Assembly (NCBI RefSeq): GCF_040549525.1
Contig: NZ_JBEPTM010000003.1
Span: forward strand, 248,001-312,000
Length of the DNA: 64,000 nucleotides
Origin: Lacisediminihabitans sp040549525
Lineage (GTDB): Bacteria; Actinomycetota; Actinomycetes; Actinomycetales; Microbacteriaceae
Direction of reading: 5' to 3'
Below, piece by piece: positions 59,669 to 64,000 of the stretch (position 1 is its first letter; each line of letters opens with the position of its first letter). The notes under the pieces are model-generated. The model saw only the letters and a list, made by a program, of their open reading frames with translations, was not told the origin of the DNA and did no database searches. The position numbers and the translations under genes are program-made.

Positions 59669-59710
59669 GTCCCCCTTAGGGGGGACAGCACAGACCCCCG
59701 AATGGGGGGT
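59669..59710. terminator. Two adjacent C/G hairpins after the large membrane protein gene
   Basis: GTCCCCC-TTAG-GGGGGAC (59669-59686) and ACCCCC-GAAT-GGGGGGT (59694-59710) lie back to back between the stop of the 1367-residue gene at 59747 and the DUF2510 start at 59603. They are probably terminators in the minus direction, or a regulatory hairpin pair for the DUF2510 gene. The rest of the 59604-59746 spacer shows nothing else. Confidence 0.55.
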
Positions 59711-59746
59711 GTGGGAAATCCTCGGTTCGAGATGCGGCACGGGCTC

Positions 59747-62700
59747 TCAGCGGAGGGCGCGGATGCGCAGTGCGACGCTTTTCATCCCCAGGACGCTCTT
59801 CTCGAATCGGGCCGCGAAGACCACGACCGCGATGCCGACGGGCACGAACCAGAGCCACCATTCCACCGATTCGTAGATCACACGGATCTGCGGTGCGAAG
59901 GTCGCGACCGCATGCACCAGCACGACGACGACGGCGATCAGGAACGGCGCCTGCAGGCGGAGGATCGCACTCACGACGATGATCGCCACGGCCACCACCC
60001 CGAGGCCCACGAGCCTGAAGAGGGGCGGCTGGCCGGCGGTCGCGATGAGCGAGGGGAGGAGCAAGGCGGCGATCCCCGGTGCGAGCCACGGCCAGGTTCG
60101 GGCCGTCGACACCCGCGAGAGCGTGATCGCGCCGGTGAGGATGAGCGCAACGGCCACCGGCACGGAGGCGACCTCGACGACGTCGATGGCTCCCGTGACG
60201 AGGGCCCCGATGCCCGCAACAGCGGCTCCGGCGATCGCAATCCACGCGACCGAGTGCGTGAAGGGGGCGCGACGCAGGAGGAAGGCGACCACGTGCACGG
60301 CACAGAGGAGCAGTATCACCCCGACCGCCCGGATTCCGCCGAGGGAGGTCGCGTCGAGCGCGGCGAGCTCGAAGGCGAGGAGGATCACGAGCGCGAGCAC
60401 CCCGAGCACCTGGCTCGCCACGGCGCGCCAGGCTGCGCTGTAGTCCCCCCGATCCCGAGCCTGACCGATCGCGGCCACGAGCAGCAGGACCAGACCCGCC
60501 ACCAGCACGCCGTCGAGTCGGATGTCGGGTGCACCGGGTTGCGTGACGAGGGTTGTACTCTGACCGACTTCGACGGTGATGACCCCGAGTGCGCCGGCGA
60601 GGCCGATCGAGTCGAGATAGGGGCGCGCCGCGGTGGTGCCGCGAGGGATGCTGCCCACGAGCAGCAGTGCTGCCGAAATTGCTCCGGTCAGAAGGGCGCG
60701 AAGCGGTGGACCGGTCGCTCCGCTCGCCGCGAGCGGGAGAATTGACGCGAGCAGAGCCACGAGGGTGATCGCCGGCGCGACGAGACTCGGCCCGGACGCG
60801 GTCGTCACGGGCGTCGCGCGCCAAACCGACAGCGCCACGAGCAGGAGCACGCCAGAGAGCGGCAAGACGTAGGGTTCGAGATTCGTGATGCCGGAGCTCA
60901 CGAGCTGCCACCAGAGTCCGGCCGTCGCCAGAGCGAGGGAGACCCAGCCGATGTAGCGTCTGGGGGACGCCGAACCCACCAGCCCGTCGGGACTCGTCGC
61001 CAGCACCAGGGCGACGAGCGCGGCGACGAGGAGCACGAGCCAGGTCGCCGAGTCCTGGCGGGTCACGCCGACGACGACGCTCGGAACGGCGACCAGAAGC
61101 ACTCCGAGTTCCCGCGCCCATCGTCGACCGAGCCGCCCATTTCGGTTCGGAGCCGCGTTTGTGTCTTCCGCTGCGAGCTTCCCTGGTTCGAGGGTGCTCG
61201 GCCGGACGCGGCGAGCCGCGACGACGAGGGTCCCGACCGCGGCGAGAAGGGCGGCGGTGATCGGCCCGACCGATCGAACGAGTTCCGGCAGCCCGATCAC
61301 CCGGGCGAAGGAGTCCACCACCAGCGAGAGCACGGGGGAGAGCGCGATCGATGCGACGACCCGTTCGACTGCCAGCCCCGAACCCTTCGTCCCCGAACCT
61401 GCCAGCTCCCGGCCCGGTGGGCGCGACGCCACGAGGAGCAGTGCCACCAGGAGGGCCGCACTCGCCGCAAGGCTCGTGCCCGGTTCTGGCAGCAGCAGCG
61501 ACATCCGTTCGCTCGCAGAGAGCGACCAGAGCGACAGGGCGAGCACGCCGAAGGAGGCCGTTGCGGCGGCGAGGCCGACCCAGAACACCACCCGCCGATC
61601 GAGCCGTGAGAAACCCGCCGTCAGCCGGAACGCGGAGACACCGATCAGCACTATCGCGGCACAACCGACGAAGCGCAGGGCGTTGGAGGAATCGACAGGG
61701 GAATCCGGCTGAAGAGGGAGAGCCAGTTGGCGTGCCGCCGCGGCCGACCCGATGAGCACGATGATCGCGGCGGTGCCGGCCGCCGTGGCGCGACCGAGGG
61801 GACTGCCCGGGAGAAGCCGTGAGGCGAGGAGCAGCGCCACAGCGGCGAGCGAACCGATCCACCAGGTGGAGGTGCTGCCCCAGGAGACGACATAACCCAG
61901 CACCCCGGAGACGGCGAGGAGCACCATCGCAGGCGCTCGAAGCCGGGTGAAGCGCCGGTAGCGATGAGAGAGCAGAAGCCCGGTGAGCGCCACCGCGGCA
62001 CTCACGAGCCACGCGGCCACGACCGCGGCCACCGTGACCGCGAGCGGAACGGCGACGACCAGGACGACGGCGGCGAACCCGCCAAGGATGCTGTCACGAG
62101 ACCGGACGGCACCGCCGGCCGCCCAGACCGCCGCCGTCATCAGTCCACAGGCCGCCAGCGCCGTGACCGCGAGCACGTCGAGGCTGGTTGCGCGAAACAC
62201 TTCGTCGTTCGGCCCCAGCGACCAGGCCGACGAGATGCTGCGGGATACCGCGCTCACGACGGAGGAGACGCTCACACCCAGGGGGTAGAGCAACGCGAAC
62301 GCCGCCACGGTTGCGGCCGAGACGGTGGCGACCGCGAGGCTGCGGCGATGCGTGATCACGGTGCCCGGGGAGTGTCTGGATCGCCGCCAGAGCCATTCCC
62401 CCGCGAGGGTGGCCAGCACGGCCCAGACCGGGGCGAGGATCACGACCGCGGTGAGGTCGCCGAAGCGGAGTGCTCCCGCGGCAACGGCCACTGCTGCGCT
62501 CACCCCGGCGACAGCGGCGAAGACTCTGGCGAAGCCAGCGGCGACGACGGTGGCGGCGGAGACGGTTGCGGCGGAGACGGTGGTGGGGAGCCCAGAAGGA
62601 TCGCGGGGATCTGAGCCCACGAGCCTGGCCTGAAGGGCGCTGAGCACCGCCACCACCAGGTACGCCGGTGTCGACGCCCAGGGCCGGCCGGGCGCCAGCG

Positions 62701-63850
62701 TCGCGGCCGCGACGAGCGCGCCGACCAGGGCTCCGCCGGTGAAACCGAGCACCAACAGGCGCTCGGCACGACCGGAGAGGGCCGCTCGTGTGGCGGTCGC
62801 CGGGCGCCCGGTGAAGCGATGCGCGACGCCCGCCAGTGCCGCAGCGGCGAACGCGACGAAGACCCGGGTGCCGTCATCCGCGCCATCGGCCAGTCCGCCG
62901 ACCACCAGGGCGGTCCCCGGAACCATGGCCACGAATCCGATCAGGTGGGCGGTGCGGAGACCGGAGAATCGGTGCCACGCCAGGAAGCCCGCTGCGGTCA
63001 CGAGCAGGGTCGCTCCCCAGAACGCAGTGACGTCCGTCGACCCCAACGAGAAGAAGTCGTTGGCGCGGATGGCGAAGGCGTCGAGATAGACGAGAACCAC
63101 CGCGAGCACCGCGATGCCCTCGGCGGTCGAAGCGAGAGAGCGGCGGCGCAGCGTCGAGGCGACCACGAAGGAGGCGATCGTGACGCCGGCGATGACGAGC
63201 GATCGGCCCAGGATGCCGAAATTGATGAAGGCATAGACGAGGAAGAAGATCGCTGCGACCGACAGGAGTGAGATGCCGACGATGAGCAGGATCACCTGCA
63301 CGCTCGAGCGTCGGGGAGCCGGTGCCCTCGGGTCGGTCGTCTGAGGGTGTGCCCCCTCGGGGGCAGACGGCTCCGGTCGAGTCGCCCCGCGGACGTCGGC
63401 GGGGGTGCCGCCCGCTCGCGCAGCGGGCGCCAGCGGAGCGGAAATGAGGGCACCGAAGGAGTCCGTTGCAGCCGCCGACAAGGCGGGGGCATCATCCCGC
63501 GCCCGCATGCTCGCCTCCCGCTGCGCCTCCCGCTGCGCCTCCAGCGCGACTATGGCCCGCCCCGTGTCGTAGCGGATCCTGCCGATGACCTCGAGGCGTC
63601 GGTCGAGGAGCTCTGCGCTCTGCTGGGAGAGGGTGGCGAGCTCGGCGGCTGCGGGATGAGAGAGGTCCAGTCGGCAATCCTGGCAGGCCCCGTCTACCAG
63701 CGGCGAGAAACAGGCGGGGCATCGCGCGGCGTCGGTGAGGTCGGCGGGAGTGCGCGGGAACAGCACACGGCCGGCGAAGCGGCGAAGATCGAGCCCGGTC
63801 GGCGTGCCTCCAGGGGCACCCGGAGCGCTCGGTGGATCTGTCTCGGCCAT
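59747..63850 (-). CDS. Giant polytopic membrane protein with zinc-ribbon N-terminus (SCO7613-like)
   Basis: A 1367-residue membrane protein. The N-terminus (about residues 43-62) holds a zinc-ribbon-like pair CPACFSPLVDGACQDC, and a coiled helix (residues 70-125) and linker follow. From about residue 180 to the end there are roughly 30 or more hydrophobic helices in regular alternation. It resembles the SCO7613-type membrane proteins of Streptomyces, from memory. No transport or enzyme motif is visible; function unknown. The gene is by far the largest in the window. Confidence 0.85.
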   Translation of the reverse strand: MAETDPPSAPGAPGGTPTGLDLRRFAGRVLFPRTPADLTDAARCPACFSPLVDGACQDCRLDLSHPAAAELATLSQQSAELLDRRLEVIGRIRYDTGRAIVALEAQREAQREASMRARDDAPALSAAATDSFGALISAPLAPAARAGGTPADVRGATRPEPSAPEGAHPQTTDPRAPAPRRSSVQVILLIVGISLLSVAAIFFLVYAFINFGILGRSLVIAGVTIASFVVASTLRRRSLASTAEGIAVLAVVLVYLDAFAIRANDFFSLGSTDVTAFWGATLLVTAAGFLAWHRFSGLRTAHLIGFVAMVPGTALVVGGLADGADDGTRVFVAFAAAALAGVAHRFTGRPATATRAALSGRAERLLVLGFTGGALVGALVAAATLAPGRPWASTPAYLVVAVLSALQARLVGSDPRDPSGLPTTVSAATVSAATVVAAGFARVFAAVAGVSAAVAVAAGALRFGDLTAVVILAPVWAVLATLAGEWLWRRSRHSPGTVITHRRSLAVATVSAATVAAFALLYPLGVSVSSVVSAVSRSISSAWSLGPNDEVFRATSLDVLAVTALAACGLMTAAVWAAGGAVRSRDSILGGFAAVVLVVAVPLAVTVAAVVAAWLVSAAVALTGLLLSHRYRRFTRLRAPAMVLLAVSGVLGYVVSWGSTSTWWIGSLAAVALLLASRLLPGSPLGRATAAGTAAIIVLIGSAAAARQLALPLQPDSPVDSSNALRFVGCAAIVLIGVSAFRLTAGFSRLDRRVVFWVGLAAATASFGVLALSLWSLSASERMSLLLPEPGTSLAASAALLVALLLVASRPPGRELAGSGTKGSGLAVERVVASIALSPVLSLVVDSFARVIGLPELVRSVGPITAALLAAVGTLVVAARRVRPSTLEPGKLAAEDTNAAPNRNGRLGRRWARELGVLLVAVPSVVVGVTRQDSATWLVLLVAALVALVLATSPDGLVGSASPRRYIGWVSLALATAGLWWQLVSSGITNLEPYVLPLSGVLLLVALSVWRATPVTTASGPSLVAPAITLVALLASILPLAASGATGPPLRALLTGAISAALLLVGSIPRGTTAARPYLDSIGLAGALGVITVEVGQSTTLVTQPGAPDIRLDGVLVAGLVLLLVAAIGQARDRGDYSAAWRAVASQVLGVLALVILLAFELAALDATSLGGIRAVGVILLLCAVHVVAFLLRRAPFTHSVAWIAIAGAAVAGIGALVTGAIDVVEVASVPVAVALILTGAITLSRVSTARTWPWLAPGIAALLLPSLIATAGQPPLFRLVGLGVVAVAIIVVSAILRLQAPFLIAVVVVLVHAVATFAPQIRVIYESVEWWLWFVPVGIAVVVFAARFEKSVLGMKSVALRIRALR

Positions 63851-64000
63851 GTCTTGGTTCCCCCTCGAACGGCGTCCGATCAGGTTAGTGGCTGGCGAGC
63901 GCGAGGATCAATCAGCTCGCGATTCGGTGCAGGAACGGATGGCCCAGGCCGAGGTGGAAGAGTGGAGGGCGTGACCGCTCCCGCCAAAGCCCCCCGGATG
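63851..64000. other. Right edge: promoter of the giant membrane gene and possible start of a plus-strand gene
   Basis: The region upstream of the minus-strand gene should hold its promoter. GTG 63971 (GTGACCGCTCCC) could start a plus-strand gene cut by the window edge, and a 41-codon open frame from ATG 63849 ends there with a GTGA overlap. Both are weakly supported. Confidence 0.25.

Noticed and set aside
59676..62012. 778-codon second frame inside the giant membrane protein gene
   Set aside because: Same-strand out-of-frame translation that is Arg-rich; the membrane frame has regular hydrophobic helices throughout.
63849..63974. 41-codon plus-strand frame at the right edge
   Set aside because: It lies in the promoter of the giant membrane gene, has no good ribosome-binding site and no recognisable domain; the edge prevents judging a following gene.

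Overview
This window is a gene-dense stretch of a high-GC actinobacterial chromosome, most likely from the family Microbacteriaceae. The evidence is many GTG starts, frequent 4-bp ATGA/GTGA overlaps, F420-type and mycothiol-linked enzyme families, and heavy use of the hexamer GGATGC/GCATCC inside genes. The genus cannot be fixed from the sequence alone. I see no insertion sequence, prophage, integrase or CRISPR array. Two tRNA genes are present: tRNA-His(GTG) and tRNA-Arg(TCT).

Layout. 0-7.3 kb: end of an ECF transporter gene, a small P-loop protein and a rhodanese; a GntR-controlled cluster (alpha/beta hydrolase, APC permease, acetamidase/formamidase) that looks like amide utilisation; then clpS, a DUF2017 gene and a zinicin-like metallopeptidase in one overlapping operon. 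7.3-16.4 kb: tRNA-His, orn, two MarR-controlled exporters (MFS and MMPL), small proteins, and a CtpE-like P-type ATPase. 16.4-22.3 kb: tRNA-Arg, a membrane-anchored protein with a His-rich repeat tail, an aldo/keto reductase, msrA, an F420-type LLM oxidoreductase, small unknowns and an ssb paralog. 22.3-26 kb: a biotin-dependent acyl-CoA carboxylase pair. 26-34.6 kb: a lipoprotein, ettA, two thioesterases, a Tat-exported Rieske lipoprotein paired with a DUF2231 membrane protein, and flavin/F420 oxidoreductases. 34.8-38 kb: TetR regulator, acyl-CoA dehydrogenase, MaoC dehydratase and CitE-like lyase. 38-42.6 kb: fatty acid desaturase, truncated globin, MscS channel, ABC exporter. 42.7-52.9 kb: pepN, an Rv2466c-like protein, an amine oxidase, a DinB-cupin pair, rpiB, nei1-like glycosylase, PaiB-like protein and an amidohydrolase. 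52.9-57.2 kb: a compact catabolic cluster (NTF2-like, NCS1 permease, cyclase-family hydrolase, ureohydrolase, XRE-cupin regulator). 57.3-63.9 kb: a two-component system, a 58-residue DUF2510 protein and a 1367-residue membrane protein.

The most informative non-coding signal is a duplicated operator. The promoter of the carboxylase pair (about 25.97 kb) and the TetR/acyl-CoA dehydrogenase divergent promoter (about 35.47 kb) each carry two copies of a GTTAGT-N4-ACTAAC-like palindrome with the same 24-bp pitch. This argues that the TetR controls both loci, which together match the single leucine/branched-chain cluster Rv2498c-Rv2506 of Mycobacterium tuberculosis as I recall it. Gene order over much of the window (ssb paralog, ettA, thioesterase, globin, pepN, Rv2466c-like, rpiB, nei1) also echoes the Rv2464c-Rv2478c region. 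Other candidate operators are a perfect 9-bp inverted repeat for the GntR, palindromes beside each MarR gene, and an inverted repeat overlapping the probably leaderless start of the ureohydrolase cluster.
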